In this document: piece after piece, positions 46,198 to 56,580 of the stretch
Position numbering within the stretch: the first letter of the stretch is position 1
Layout of the letters: every line of letters starts with the position of its first letter
DNA from: SMYC01 sp963578475
Lineage (GTDB): Bacteria; Acidobacteriota; Vicinamibacteria; Marinacidobacterales; SMYC01
DNA: 64,000 bases
Direction of reading: 5' to 3'
Assembly (NCBI GenBank): GCA_963578475.1
Contig: CAUZCL010000016.1
Coordinates: forward strand, 33,308 to 97,307
Notes under the pieces: model-generated
What the model was told of the DNA's origin: nothing
Database searches by the model: none
Seen by the model: the letters and a program-made list of their open reading frames with translations, nothing else
Translations under genes and position numbers: made by a program

Positions 46198-46809
46198 ATG
46201 GCTTTTCAAAATTTTCTCAAGATTCTCGCGCACCCGGTTTTCACGGGCCTGAACTTCCACATGCCCATGGTCGTCGACTTGTCCCATCCGCTGGTCATGC
46301 TCAAGGGTGAGAATGGCTCCGGAAAGTCGACGCTCCTGCACTCGCTCCACTACGCCATGAAAGGTGAGCAAGTAGACGGCTACATCTACCAGACGAACGG
46401 CGTCAACGTGGACCCCGAAAAGGTTTATCTCTTCGACGCCGAGCAGCACAACCCGCGAAACCAGCTCCACCTGTTCGAGGACCAACCGGAGATGAAAGAG
46501 TTCCTCCAAATGGCGAGCCACGGCCAAGTGATGCTTACCATGTTCAAAGACAGTTTTCCCAAGCTTCCAGACGGAACGATGCTGCTCCTCGACGAGCCAG
46601 AAATGGCGCTCAGCCATTCCAATCAGAGGCGCATCTTGAAGATGCTGATGGAGCTCGTGGACAAGAAGGGCTTCCGCATCGTTACCGCGACCCATTCCTC
46701 CGTGCTCCTCGAGGCTAAAGAGACGTATGTCATAGACTTAGACCAGCACATCAACAAAAACATCATTCCGGAGAACATGGGCGTCGAGGGCCAGAGCACC
46801 CTCCATTAG
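46198..46809 (+). CDS. ABC/SMC-like AAA ATPase
   Basis: The 203-residue soluble P-loop ATPase has Walker A MLKGENGSGKSTLLHSLHYA and Walker B with catalytic Glu in MLLLDEPEMALSHSNQRRIL, followed by an H-loop in VTATHSSVLLEAKETYVIDL. The DEPE..LS architecture and absence of transmembrane parts place it among SMC/Rad50-like 'AAA_21' ATPases rather than transport subunits. It is followed after 175 bases by the multi-cluster radical SAM gene and is divergent from the 2Fe-2S gene; an ATP-dependent maturation or substrate-handling role is conceivable. Confidence 0.83.
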   Translation: MAFQNFLKILAHPVFTGLNFHMPMVVDLSHPLVMLKGENGSGKSTLLHSLHYAMKGEQVDGYIYQTNGVNVDPEKVYLFDAEQHNPRNQLHLFEDQPEMKEFLQMASHGQVMLTMFKDSFPKLPDGTMLLLDEPEMALSHSNQRRILKMLMELVDKKGFRIVTATHSSVLLEAKETYVIDLDQHINKNIIPENMGVEGQSTLH

Positions 46810-46984
46810 GAAGCCAAGTAAGGCACCAGAAAAAAACGGGTCCGTTCAACGCTTGGAACAGCCCAACCAGCTCAAGAATTGGCTAATTCGTTGATAAATG
46901 TTGGCTTAGGCCGGGATCCCGCCCTACTCTCTGTTCTGAAATCCATCCCTGGATTCCCCGTACTCATTGACTCTGGAGAGCACA

Positions 46985-49036
<2,052 letters not shown>

Positions 49037-49044
49037 ATTCGAGA

Positions 49045-49081
49045 AAGGCCCGCCCGCAGTCGCGGGCGGGCCTTTTTTTTG
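49045..49081. terminator. Rho-independent terminator after the radical SAM gene
   Basis: Inverted repeat with arms GGCCCGCCCGC and GCGGGCGGGCC around AGTC, preceded by AAA and followed by eight T. It lies 9 bases after the radical SAM stop and is also usable in the reverse direction for the convergent FAH gene. Confidence 0.93.
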
Positions 49082-49096
49082 CTGCATGCGGCTACC

Positions 49097-49990
49097 TCAC
49101 AGCCAGGCGGAATGTTGTAGTCTCGTCGTGAGCTGCTGTTGCCACGGCTGGATTTCTTGGCGTTGTCTTCCCAGGCCTTCGATTCCCGATTCAACGACGT
49201 CGCCGGCGCGCAGGTAGCGCGGGGGCTTGCGGGCCATGCCGACGCCCGACGGCGTGCCAGTGCTGATGACGTCGCCTGGTAGGAGCGTCATGAAGTGGCT
49301 CACGTAGCTAACGATTCTAGGGATGCCGAAGACCATATTGGCGGTCGAGCTTTTCTGCATGGTCTTCCCGTTGACGGCGAGCCATAGCTTCAGGTCGTGG
49401 GCGTTCGGGATTTCATCGGGTGTCACAAAGTAGGGACCCATCGGGGCGAAGCCGTCGGCGCTCTTTCCTTTGCACCATTGCCCACCACGCTCAAGCTGAT
49501 AGGAGCGTTCCGAGAAGTCGTTCACCACCAGATAGCCCGCCACATAGTCCATCGCGCGACCTTCGGCCACTTGGCTCGCCCGCTTGCCGATTACGACGCC
49601 CAGCTCGATCTCCCAGTCGACCTTGCTCGCGTTGCGCGGCATGACGAGATCGTCGTAGGGGCCAGCGGTAGCCGAAGAGGCTTTCATGAAGATCACGGGC
49701 TCGTCGGGAAGGGCCATCCCCGTCTCTCGAGCATGATCGCGATAATTGAGCCCGATGCAAACGATCTTGCTAGGCCGCGCGATCGGTGGCCCCAGTCGCG
49801 CGGGAACACGAAGCTTGGGCTGAGAGGAAGCGAAGGCCGACGCCCAGCGACGCAACCGTCTCATACCGTCACTGGCGAAAAATTTCTCGTCATAGTCTTC
49901 ACCGAAAATCGAAGCATCGATCAAAGCTCCGCCCGGAAGAATCATTCCCGCACGCTCTTCTCCAACTTGGCCAAAGCGAATAAGTTTCAT
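49097..49990 (-). CDS. Fumarylacetoacetate hydrolase-family enzyme
   Basis: The 297-residue protein has the FAH C-terminal domain with KIVCIGLNYRDHARETGM, EPVIFMKASSATAGPYDDLV, VDWEIELGVVIGKRA (metal-binding Glu and following acidic residues), YLVVNDFSERSYQLERGGQW and VISTGTPSGVGM. These residues bind the divalent metal and the dicarboxylic substrate. Members include ureidoglycolate lyase, 2-hydroxyhepta-2,4-diene-dioate isomerase and acylpyruvases; the exact substrate is unknown. The last 30 residues (QRQEIQPWQQQL...) differ from the family and look like run-on sequence. It is convergent with the radical SAM gene across a bidirectional terminator. Confidence 0.85.
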   Translation of the reverse strand: MKLIRFGQVGEERAGMILPGGALIDASIFGEDYDEKFFASDGMRRLRRWASAFASSQPKLRVPARLGPPIARPSKIVCIGLNYRDHARETGMALPDEPVIFMKASSATAGPYDDLVMPRNASKVDWEIELGVVIGKRASQVAEGRAMDYVAGYLVVNDFSERSYQLERGGQWCKGKSADGFAPMGPYFVTPDEIPNAHDLKLWLAVNGKTMQKSSTANMVFGIPRIVSYVSHFMTLLPGDVISTGTPSGVGMARKPPRYLRAGDVVESGIEGLGRQRQEIQPWQQQLTTRLQHSAWL

Positions 49991-50134
49991 AGGAACAATA
50001 ATACTCCCAAGAAAGAGCGCGCGATAACGTCGAGAGACACGATCGGCACTCGGTTCAATCCGGTACTTGACGAGACAGACAAAATATGCTTTGTTCCCAG
50101 GCTCTGCGACTTTTTCGAGCGCTTCTTGATGTGT

Positions 50135-51550
50135 CTATTTCTTGGGGGCTCGATCCGCGAGCCAAACGATCGCTCGCTCGCCGCAAGCGACGCCTCGCGC
50201 CGCGGCTTTTCCGAAAGCCGTCCCGTGAAGCGCGTGACCCGCAAGAAAGAGACCGGGTGCGCGTGCGAGCGCCTTGTCGACGAGCTGCACGCGCGCGCCA
50301 TGCCCGAGCTCGTATTGCGGAATCGCTTGGCGCCAGAGACGTGCTCGCAAGAAGCGCGGGGCGACAGAGACGGCAAAGAGACGTCGCATCTCACCTTCCG
50401 CGATGGCTGCCGCAGCATTCTCGTCGAGCTCCGCGATCTCCGGATCGAATGTGCCGCCGAGAAGCACTCGAACGAGCAGTCCTTCCCCGGCATTGCGCGC
50501 GGGGAACAAGTGGCCGTCCCACGTGACACCCAAGGAACGGAAGCCAGCACCTCTCGGGATGAGCGCTCCAAATCCGCTAGGGATATGTTTCCTTGCTTCC
50601 GCACCATAGCCGAGTGCTATGACGTAAACAGGCGGATAGCTGAGCTCCGCGAGTACCCGCGACACGTCGGGAGCCGCCTCCCTTAGCATCGAAGCCGCGC
50701 TAAAGCCTTCGCTTGCGACTATCACCGAATCGGCCGGGATGGACGCTCCCCCCTCGAGCACGACAAGGAAATCCTCCTCGCGCCGCGTCACCGTCTGAAC
50801 GACGCACGCGGTCCGCGTCTCGAAGCTCCCACGTTCCGACAGGCGGCGCGGAAGCGTTTCGAGCCCGTCACGAAACGAGACCAAGCTCGACCGCCGCGGC
50901 GGGAGCGTCCCGCGCCGGCGAGCACTCGAGCGCGCAAGCTGTGCCCGGATGAGCGAGCCGTGATCGCGCTCGAGCTCCGCCATAATCGGAAAGGCCGATG
51001 GAAGCGAAAGCCTCTTCGCGTCGCCGGCGAAAACACCGAGCACCATTGGATGGATCAAACGATCGGCGACGTCCGTGCCGAGGCGGCGCGCCGCGAAGTC
51101 CCAAACGCTTTCGTCGAGGCCGTCACGCTTCGCACGCACGAAAGGCTCGCAAGCAGCGCGGAGAAGAGCTCTCGGGCTCAAGAGGCCAGATGCCAGGAAT
51201 CGAACGGGTTGCGAGGCAACTTCTTTCAAGCGGCCATCGAGAAACACGAAGCGATGTGATGAAGCGTCGCTCGCCGGAGTTAGATCTCCTTCGAGCCCCG
51301 CGCCGCGGACCAGCTCGTCCACGGTAGGCTCGTTGTTGAGATAGCCCAATGGCCCAGTCTCGAACAACCATCCGTCCTCTCGGATCGCCGAAGCCTTGCC
51401 ACCGAGAACGGTTTCTTTCTCGAGGAGGACGGTCTCGACGTCAAGCTCTCGCTTTGCTGCTTCTCGAGACGCCGTCCACGCCGCGGCCGTCCCAGAAATA
51501 CCGCCCCCGATGACGACGAGGCGCTTTCTAGACTGAAATTCCTTACCCAC
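50135..51550 (-). CDS. Protoporphyrinogen oxidase
   Basis: This FAD-dependent amine-oxidase-type protein oxidises protoporphyrinogen IX (or coproporphyrinogen III) in haem biosynthesis. It has LVVIGGGISGTAAAWTASRE (FAD dinucleotide motif), TVLLEKETVLGGKASAIRED, GWLFETGPLGYLNNEPTVDE, AGDAKRLSLPSAFPIM and a C-terminal PGLFLAGHALHGTAFGKAA (second FAD motif). The 471 residues match the HemY/HemG-oxygen-dependent family. It is the last gene of the larA-hemH-hemN cluster, 11 bases after hemN. GTG 51550. The soluble versus membrane form cannot be told. Confidence 0.88.
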   Translation of the reverse strand: MGKEFQSRKRLVVIGGGISGTAAAWTASREAAKRELDVETVLLEKETVLGGKASAIREDGWLFETGPLGYLNNEPTVDELVRGAGLEGDLTPASDASSHRFVFLDGRLKEVASQPVRFLASGLLSPRALLRAACEPFVRAKRDGLDESVWDFAARRLGTDVADRLIHPMVLGVFAGDAKRLSLPSAFPIMAELERDHGSLIRAQLARSSARRRGTLPPRRSSLVSFRDGLETLPRRLSERGSFETRTACVVQTVTRREEDFLVVLEGGASIPADSVIVASEGFSAASMLREAAPDVSRVLAELSYPPVYVIALGYGAEARKHIPSGFGALIPRGAGFRSLGVTWDGHLFPARNAGEGLLVRVLLGGTFDPEIAELDENAAAAIAEGEMRRLFAVSVAPRFLRARLWRQAIPQYELGHGARVQLVDKALARAPGLFLAGHALHGTAFGKAAARGVACGERAIVWLADRAPKK

Positions 51551-51561
51551 GGGACTTCAGA

Positions 51562-52968
51562 TTACACCGTGCGGCTGAAGACGGGCTTTCCACCATGCTG
51601 ATGCTTCTCTCGCATATATAGGTCGAAGCACATGACGAGGTTGCGCACAAAGAGCTCGCCCACAGGCGTCGCTCGTACGATGCCCGGCTCGACTTCGACG
51701 AGCCCCTCATCTTGATAAGCGTTCAAAAGCTCGAGGTCCGGCGCGAAATAGCTGGCAAAATCGATCGCCCACAAGGCTTCGACAGCAGGGATGTCGACGA
51801 CAAAATTGCACATCAAGCGATGGATGACGTCGCAACGGATCTCATCATCGCGGCTACGCACGAACCCACGGGCGACCGGCAAGCGACCCTCTAGAACGCG
51901 CTTGCCATAGCGGCTGAGCTTTTTCTCGTTTTGGATGAGCGCGCCGCGAACATCTCCGATGGCGGAAACGCCGAAGCCCAAAACGTCGTCTCCTGGAATC
52001 ACTGCATAGCCCTGAAAGTTCCGGCGCAGCCGACCTGCGGCTTTCGCGATCGCGAGCTCGTCATCCGGCTTGGCGAAGTGATCCATCCCGATCGTCTCGT
52101 ATCCCGCGCCGAGAAGCTTCTCGCGTATGATCGCGAAGAGCTCGACTTTGACCTCGCGCGACGGGAGCTCCGTCTCATCGAGCTTTTTCTGATGTCCTTG
52201 CATCCACGGAACGTAAGCGAAGGAGTAGCACGCTACCCGGTCGGGCGCTATCTCGAGCACTCGATCGACGGTCGCTTCGAAAGTCTCGGGCGTCTGGAGA
52301 GGGAGACCGTAAATGAGGTCCATGTTGATACCGCGATAACCGCGGCGCCGCCCATGCTCCACGAGCGCCTGCGTCTCCTCGGCCGTCTGAATGCGATGGA
52401 CACGCTCCTGGACTTCCAAAGTGAAGTCCTGAACGCCCATCGACATTCGGTTGAAGCCGAGCTCGGCGAGGACGTCGAGATGCTCGAAACTGGTGACGCG
52501 GGGGTCGACCTCGACAGCAATCTCGGCGCCTTCGATAGGCTCGTACTCGGAGAGGATTGCTTTCACGAGTGTTTTCAGCTCTTCGGGGCTGTAGTAAGTA
52601 GGCGTCCCGCCTCCGAGATGGAGCTGGGCAAACTTCCGCCGTTTCGGCATGCGCTTGGCGAGGAGCTCGATCTCGCGGCGCATCATCTCGAGATAGGGTG
52701 CGGCGCGCTCGTGATCTGGGCTGATGATGACGTGACAGGCGCAAAACAAACACTGCTCCTCGCAAAACGGAAGATGCCCATAGAGCGACAAAGGCGCGTC
52801 CGGACCGAGACCGTCAGCCTCGGCCAAACGTTGCTCGTAGATATCTGCGCCCACATCATCCGAGAACTCAACGGCGGTGGGGTAGCTCGTATAGCGAGGC
52901 CCGGGCCGGTCGTACTTGGCGACGAACTCTTGGACGGTGTCACGCTCGAGAGGTCGATGTTCCGTCAT
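51562..52968 (-). CDS. hemN: Oxygen-independent coproporphyrinogen III oxidase
   Basis: The 468-residue radical SAM decarboxylase converts two propionates of coproporphyrinogen III into vinyl groups. The cluster motif is FCEEQCLFCACHV (Cys69, 73, 76 bind 4Fe-4S; Cys78 adjacent). RYTSYPTAVEF, LHLGGGTPTYYSPEEL, RMSMGVQDFTLEVQERVHRI, NMDLIYGLPLQTPETFEATV and YSFAYVPWMQGHQKK are characteristic of HemN proper rather than HemW. Length and N-terminus fit. It is located between hemH and the protoporphyrinogen oxidase in the same operon, so the organism runs the protoporphyrin-dependent branch. Confidence 0.93.
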   Translation of the reverse strand: MTEHRPLERDTVQEFVAKYDRPGPRYTSYPTAVEFSDDVGADIYEQRLAEADGLGPDAPLSLYGHLPFCEEQCLFCACHVIISPDHERAAPYLEMMRREIELLAKRMPKRRKFAQLHLGGGTPTYYSPEELKTLVKAILSEYEPIEGAEIAVEVDPRVTSFEHLDVLAELGFNRMSMGVQDFTLEVQERVHRIQTAEETQALVEHGRRRGYRGINMDLIYGLPLQTPETFEATVDRVLEIAPDRVACYSFAYVPWMQGHQKKLDETELPSREVKVELFAIIREKLLGAGYETIGMDHFAKPDDELAIAKAAGRLRRNFQGYAVIPGDDVLGFGVSAIGDVRGALIQNEKKLSRYGKRVLEGRLPVARGFVRSRDDEIRCDVIHRLMCNFVVDIPAVEALWAIDFASYFAPDLELLNAYQDEGLVEVEPGIVRATPVGELFVRNLVMCFDLYMREKHQHGGKPVFSRTV

Positions 52969-52986
52969 ATCAGTCTATTTAGTCTC

Positions 52987-53898
52987 TCAGTCAGAAACGA
53001 GATCGGCAAGGGCATCGACGAAAGCGGGATGGTTCTCGACGCAAGGGACGAGCAGGAAACGCTCGCCACCTGCCTCCTCGAAAATCTTCTTTCCTCGAAT
53101 ACCGATCTCCTCTAATGTCTCGAGTCCGTCGGTGACGAATCCTGGTGTCATCACCGCAACATTCTTCACACCGTATTGTGGGAGCGATCTGAGCACGGCC
53201 GCGCTGTTCGGACCGACCCATGGCTCGGGTCCAAAGCGTGACTGATAGCTGAGCGTCGCTCGAGCGTCGTCCCAGCCGAGCTGCGACAAGAGAGCTCGAT
53301 GCGTTGTCTCACAATCACGGCGATAGCGCCTCCCTTCCCTGCGATCATAGCGCAATGGGATGCCATGGAACGACACTACGAGATGCTCGGGAGCACTCGC
53401 AGACGCCGCGCGGAGGAAACCGTCTGCCAATGCTTCAATATAGCCAGGAGCGTCCGGGGCGATCTGCCGGATCGGGTTCGTCACTCCCGCGTCGAGGATG
53501 AGCGCTTCGATGGTGCCGGTGGTCGCCCCCGTTCGCTGCGGGAAGAGCGGCACGATACGAAGCTCGCCGGAAAATTCGAGCGCTTCGCGAAGCGACGGAT
53601 TTCCGTAGCGGTACACAAAACGCACCTCGCTTTGGAGCTTCTTCGCGAGCCCGTCACAAATCCGCCGGGTGCCGGTCTCGAGCGGCGAGCCCTCGTCCGA
53701 CCAGATTGCCCGATATTGCTCGGCCACGCGCGCGGGACGCGTGCGCAAGATTTTATCGAGAATCGGCCGCCACAGCCACCGCGGATAATCAACCACCATC
53801 GGATCGGAAAGGAACTCCTGGAGAAAAGTACGCACGGCCTCCTCGGTCGGCGCGGCGGTCGTACCTAAATTGACGAGAAGAACCCGAACGGCGCTCAC
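52987..53898 (-). CDS. hemH: Ferrochelatase
   Basis: The 303-residue protein inserts ferrous iron into protoporphyrin IX. It has VRVLLVNLGTTAAPTEEAVR, RWLWRPILDKILRTRPARVA, RIVPLFPQRTGATTGTIEAL, LVVSFHGIPLRYDRREG (catalytic His in SFHG) and LSYQSRFGPEPWVGPNSAAV. GTG 53898 is chosen because family sequence starts there; longer open sequence lies inside larA. Four genes (larA, hemH, hemN, protoporphyrinogen oxidase) are separated by 11-18 bases, a clear operon. No signal peptide or membrane part was found, as expected for the bacterial enzyme. Confidence 0.92.
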   Translation of the reverse strand: MSAVRVLLVNLGTTAAPTEEAVRTFLQEFLSDPMVVDYPRWLWRPILDKILRTRPARVAEQYRAIWSDEGSPLETGTRRICDGLAKKLQSEVRFVYRYGNPSLREALEFSGELRIVPLFPQRTGATTGTIEALILDAGVTNPIRQIAPDAPGYIEALADGFLRAASASAPEHLVVSFHGIPLRYDRREGRRYRRDCETTHRALLSQLGWDDARATLSYQSRFGPEPWVGPNSAAVLRSLPQYGVKNVAVMTPGFVTDGLETLEEIGIRGKKIFEEAGGERFLLVPCVENHPAFVDALADLVSD

Positions 53899-53911
53899 TC
53901 GACCTATGAGC

Positions 53912-55183
53912 TCAGGAAGCGGCCACGTAAGGAATCGTTTGGGGACCGCGAGGCAGTACACATAAGGTTCCCTCTTCTCCCGCTTCCGCGAGCGCGGAGC
54001 GCGTCGCGTCGGCGACGTCGTCCATCGGTTCGAAATGCGCGGCGCGCAGCGACTCCGGAGGCAGAAAGCCGGTCTTGATCCGAACACGAGCGCGCTTTTG
54101 GATCATCGACTGGACTTGGATTTGCCACTGGTCAGGTACGGCGAAGTCCGGTTCGTGCACCATCTCGAGGAGTTCCTCGGGCGAAGAGCGCCGGCGCAAG
54201 AGCTCAGCATAGGGGCCGTGCTCCGGGAGACCATCACGGCATTCGGAGGCGCAGAGAATGACGCCTCCGTCTTTGACGACTTTCGCGGCCGCCGAGAGCC
54301 CCTTGATCGTCTGATAGAGATTCTGATCGAGAGGAAATCCCGAATTGGTCGTGACAACGACGTCGAAGGGGGCCACGACTTCGCACATCGCTTCGCGCTT
54401 GGATGCGATGCACGCTTCGCTATGCTCGGCGAAGAGCTCCCCGGCAAAGGCAGCGGTGATTTGCTTGTCACCGTTCAGCGTCACATCGAACGCGAAATGG
54501 ACGCCCGTCATCCGGGCGATGTCGCGCACATCGTCGTGAATGGGGTTGCCCTCCGTCACACCCCACGTCGCCTGTGGATGACCCACGTGATGCGCGTCGT
54601 GAAGCACCATCGTCGTCTCGAGCCCCGCGAGCCCAGGCGCAACCATCTTGGGCCCGCCGCTAAAGCCAGCGAAAAAATGAGGTTCGACGAAACCCGTCGT
54701 GATGCGGATATCCGCGTCGAGCCATTCACGGTTGAGCCAAACGGGGACACCTCGAGAGCTCTTACCTGCAGAAGCGAGCATTGCGGCGTCACGTGCGTCG
54801 TGGTTGACGATGCGGTATCGATCGATGACCTCGTCCCCCAGCATCGCGCGCAACTCTTCTTCGGAGTTTCTGCGGTGCGTCCCCGTCGCGATGAGGATCA
54901 CCACGTCCTCGGGCCGAGCCTCGGGCATTGCGTCGAAGAGCGCCCGGAGCATCGGCTCGCGGGGTTGGGGCCTCGTGCCGTCGCATACGGAAATCGCGAC
55001 GCGCCGGCCGGGCTTCACGATCGTATCGAGCGTCGCCGCGCCAATAGGATTTCCGAGTGCGCGCCGGAGCGTCGCGGCCGCGTCGGACACGCCGGGCGGG
55101 TAGTTCGGCTCGATGACCGTTATGCGCCCATCAGGCAGATCGACTTCGAGCCCGTCCGTTCCGTAATCAAGCACAACCTTCAT
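53912..55183 (-). CDS. larA: LarA-family nickel-dependent racemase/epimerase
   Basis: The 423-residue LarA homologue contains VCDGTRPQP, LIATGTHRRNSEEELRAMLG, GFVEPHFFAGFSGGPKMVAP (Lys binds the nickel-pincer nucleotide), HDAHHVGHPQATWGVTEGNP and VTTNSGFPLDQNLYQTIKGL. LarA enzymes racemise or epimerise 2-hydroxyacids with the NPN cofactor made by LarB, LarC and LarE, none of which is in this window. Many homologues act on substrates other than lactate. It heads the haem operon, 13 bases before hemH, which is an unusual partner; whether this is functional or only shared promoter use is unknown. Confidence 0.9.
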   Translation of the reverse strand: MKVVLDYGTDGLEVDLPDGRITVIEPNYPPGVSDAAATLRRALGNPIGAATLDTIVKPGRRVAISVCDGTRPQPREPMLRALFDAMPEARPEDVVILIATGTHRRNSEEELRAMLGDEVIDRYRIVNHDARDAAMLASAGKSSRGVPVWLNREWLDADIRITTGFVEPHFFAGFSGGPKMVAPGLAGLETTMVLHDAHHVGHPQATWGVTEGNPIHDDVRDIARMTGVHFAFDVTLNGDKQITAAFAGELFAEHSEACIASKREAMCEVVAPFDVVVTTNSGFPLDQNLYQTIKGLSAAAKVVKDGGVILCASECRDGLPEHGPYAELLRRRSSPEELLEMVHEPDFAVPDQWQIQVQSMIQKRARVRIKTGFLPPESLRAAHFEPMDDVADATRSALAEAGEEGTLCVLPRGPQTIPYVAAS

Positions 55184-55298
55184 AAGTTATGCCTGATCGT
55201 ACTGAGATCGCGCCGAGCGATCAATAGCGGGTTCGAGCACTCGGCTCTAACCCGACAGAACCGAGGATTTTGTGCCACGTTCTGAAGCAAATTCTTTC

Positions 55299-55374
55299 TT
55301 ATCCCCACATCCCCTCCTATCCCCACCTCTCCTTGCTTTTAGCGGCGTTTTTAAAGGCAAGGGGATGTGGGGAT
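55299..55374. repeat. Dispersed CCCCACATCCCC-type repeat, copy 2
   Basis: About 76 bases, in the opposite orientation to the element at 40512-40605. Shared parts include ATCCCCACATCCCCTCCT, CCCCACCTCTCCTTG, a GCGGC.TTTTTAAAGGCAAG core and GGGGATGTGGGGAT. It lies between the larA promoter side and the end of the OCD-family gene. Its inner and outer parts can pair, suggesting an RNA hairpin or a REP/MITE-like mobile repeat. The second copy lacks an outer AGGAGGGGATGTGGGGA part. Confidence 0.8.
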
Positions 55375-55429
55375 GAGAGTCAGCTCTAAGGTTTGGATTT
55401 AGAACGCTTTCAGGTTTACCTGGCTAGCG

Positions 55430-56422
55430 CTAGAGCTCGACGATCGTGCCCAACCCTTTCTTTTTCGCTAGAACGAGCACACGGGCGGCGACCGAGACGT
55501 CTTGAACCGCGTTGCCGACGGATTTGAAGAGCGTGATTTGCTCGTCGCTCGTCCGCCCTTCTCGCGTCCCCTCGACGATCTCGCCGAGCTCGGCATGAAC
55601 GCTGTCCTGCGATATGCGTCCTTCCCGTTTTGGGATGATGAGATCGCCCGACTCCGCCCAGACAGCTTCCCTCGAGTCCACGACAAGAAGCGCTTTTTCG
55701 ACCGTCTCCGCCGGTAGCTCCTGCATTTGAGGGGTGAACGAGCCAATCGCGTTCACGTGGGCGCCAGGCTTCAAATCGCTATGCGCGAAAACGGGCGTTT
55801 TCGATGTCGTGGCTGTGCACACGATGTCGGCATCGCGTACCGCTTTTTTGGCAGAATCCATCACTTCGATCTTCGCGGGGACGGGTGCCCCAAAGCTCAC
55901 CATCTCGTCGCGAAAGGCCACAGCGGAGGCCTCGAATCGGTCGTATACGTAAACGCGATCGATGGACCGCACCGCGCAGCAGGCCCGAAGCTGCGTCCTT
56001 CCCTGCGCTCCCGTTCCAAGAACGGCCACCGACGTCGCGTCCTTGCGCGCGAGAAGATCGGTGGCAGCTCCCGAGGCCGCGCCCGTGCGGAGCGCGGTCA
56101 GATAGGTCCCGTCGAGAATCGCTGTGGGAAGGCCGGTCTCGGGGTCCACGAGCGTGACCATGGCGGTGATGGTCGGCAGCCCCTGCTCGATATTGCCCGA
56201 GAAGACCGAGACCATCTTCATGCCGAGCTCATCTGTCTGTTCCAGATAAGCCGGCATGAAAAGCGTCACGCCGTCATGAAGCGGGACTCCGAGCTGCGTG
56301 CGAATGGGGACGCGGGCGCGCCCTTTGGAGAGTTGCGCGAAGGCAGCTTTAACCGTTTCGATAGCTTGATCCATCGAAATGGCTTCGCGGACCTCGTCTT
56401 TGGAAATGACGTGAAGCTTCAT
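55430..56422 (-). CDS. Ornithine cyclodeaminase/mu-crystallin-family enzyme
   Basis: The 330-residue NAD(P)-dependent protein begins KLHVISKDEVREAISMDQAI. It shows GVTLFMPAYLEQTDELGMKM, LDGTYLTALRTGAASGAATD, SVAVLGTGAQGRTQL (Rossmann GxGxxG), IVCTATTSKTPVF and SFTPQMQELPAETV. This family includes ornithine cyclodeaminase, alanine dehydrogenase and delta-1-pyrroline-2-carboxylate reductase (hydroxyproline and pipecolate pathways). Given the neighbouring DHDPS-like, proline dehydrogenase and aconitase-X genes, a pyrroline-2-carboxylate reductase role is favoured, but this is inference. ATG 56422; it is divergent from the DHDPS-family gene across the tandem duplication. Confidence 0.83.
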   Translation of the reverse strand: MKLHVISKDEVREAISMDQAIETVKAAFAQLSKGRARVPIRTQLGVPLHDGVTLFMPAYLEQTDELGMKMVSVFSGNIEQGLPTITAMVTLVDPETGLPTAILDGTYLTALRTGAASGAATDLLARKDATSVAVLGTGAQGRTQLRACCAVRSIDRVYVYDRFEASAVAFRDEMVSFGAPVPAKIEVMDSAKKAVRDADIVCTATTSKTPVFAHSDLKPGAHVNAIGSFTPQMQELPAETVEKALLVVDSREAVWAESGDLIIPKREGRISQDSVHAELGEIVEGTREGRTSDEQITLFKSVGNAVQDVSVAARVLVLAKKKGLGTIVEL

Positions 56423-56432
56423 GCCGCAACAT

Positions 56433-56580
56433 CCTAAAGCGTTGGGCCCGCTCAGGCAAGTTGTGATAGAAAAGGGCCTCCATGATAAAGCTAGAAGGTG
56501 TGTACACCTAAAGCGTTGGGCCCGCTCAGGCAAGTTGTGATAGAAAAGGGCCTCCATGATAAAGCTAGAAGGTGTGTACA
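56433..56580. repeat. Exact 74-bp tandem duplication across a promoter and start codon
   Basis: The unit starting CCTAAAGCGTTGGGCCCGCT occurs at 56433-56506 and again at 56507-56580 with no differences. It contains the leader of the DHDPS-family gene, its start codon and the first eight codons, plus part of the upstream region of the divergent OCD gene. The left copy reads ATGATAAAGCTAGAAG... into a stop (a 9-codon mini-ORF); the right copy continues into the real gene. Confidence 0.95.
56482..56511 (+). CDS. Nine-codon leader mini-ORF created by the duplication
   Basis: ATG 56482 begins MIKLEGVYT and stops at TAA 56509-56511 because the repeat junction places CCTAA after ACA. It is identical to the first nine codons of the true gene, whose ATG lies 74 bases further on with the same upstream sequence. 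Ribosomes starting here would be released 45 bases before the real start, so it may act as an upstream ORF lowering expression. Not shown to be translated. Confidence 0.4.
   Translation: MIKLEGVYT

Noticed and set aside
52175..53115. Plus-strand frames (such as 394 codons) opposite hemN
   Set aside because: Antisense shadows; hemN motifs are complete on the minus strand.
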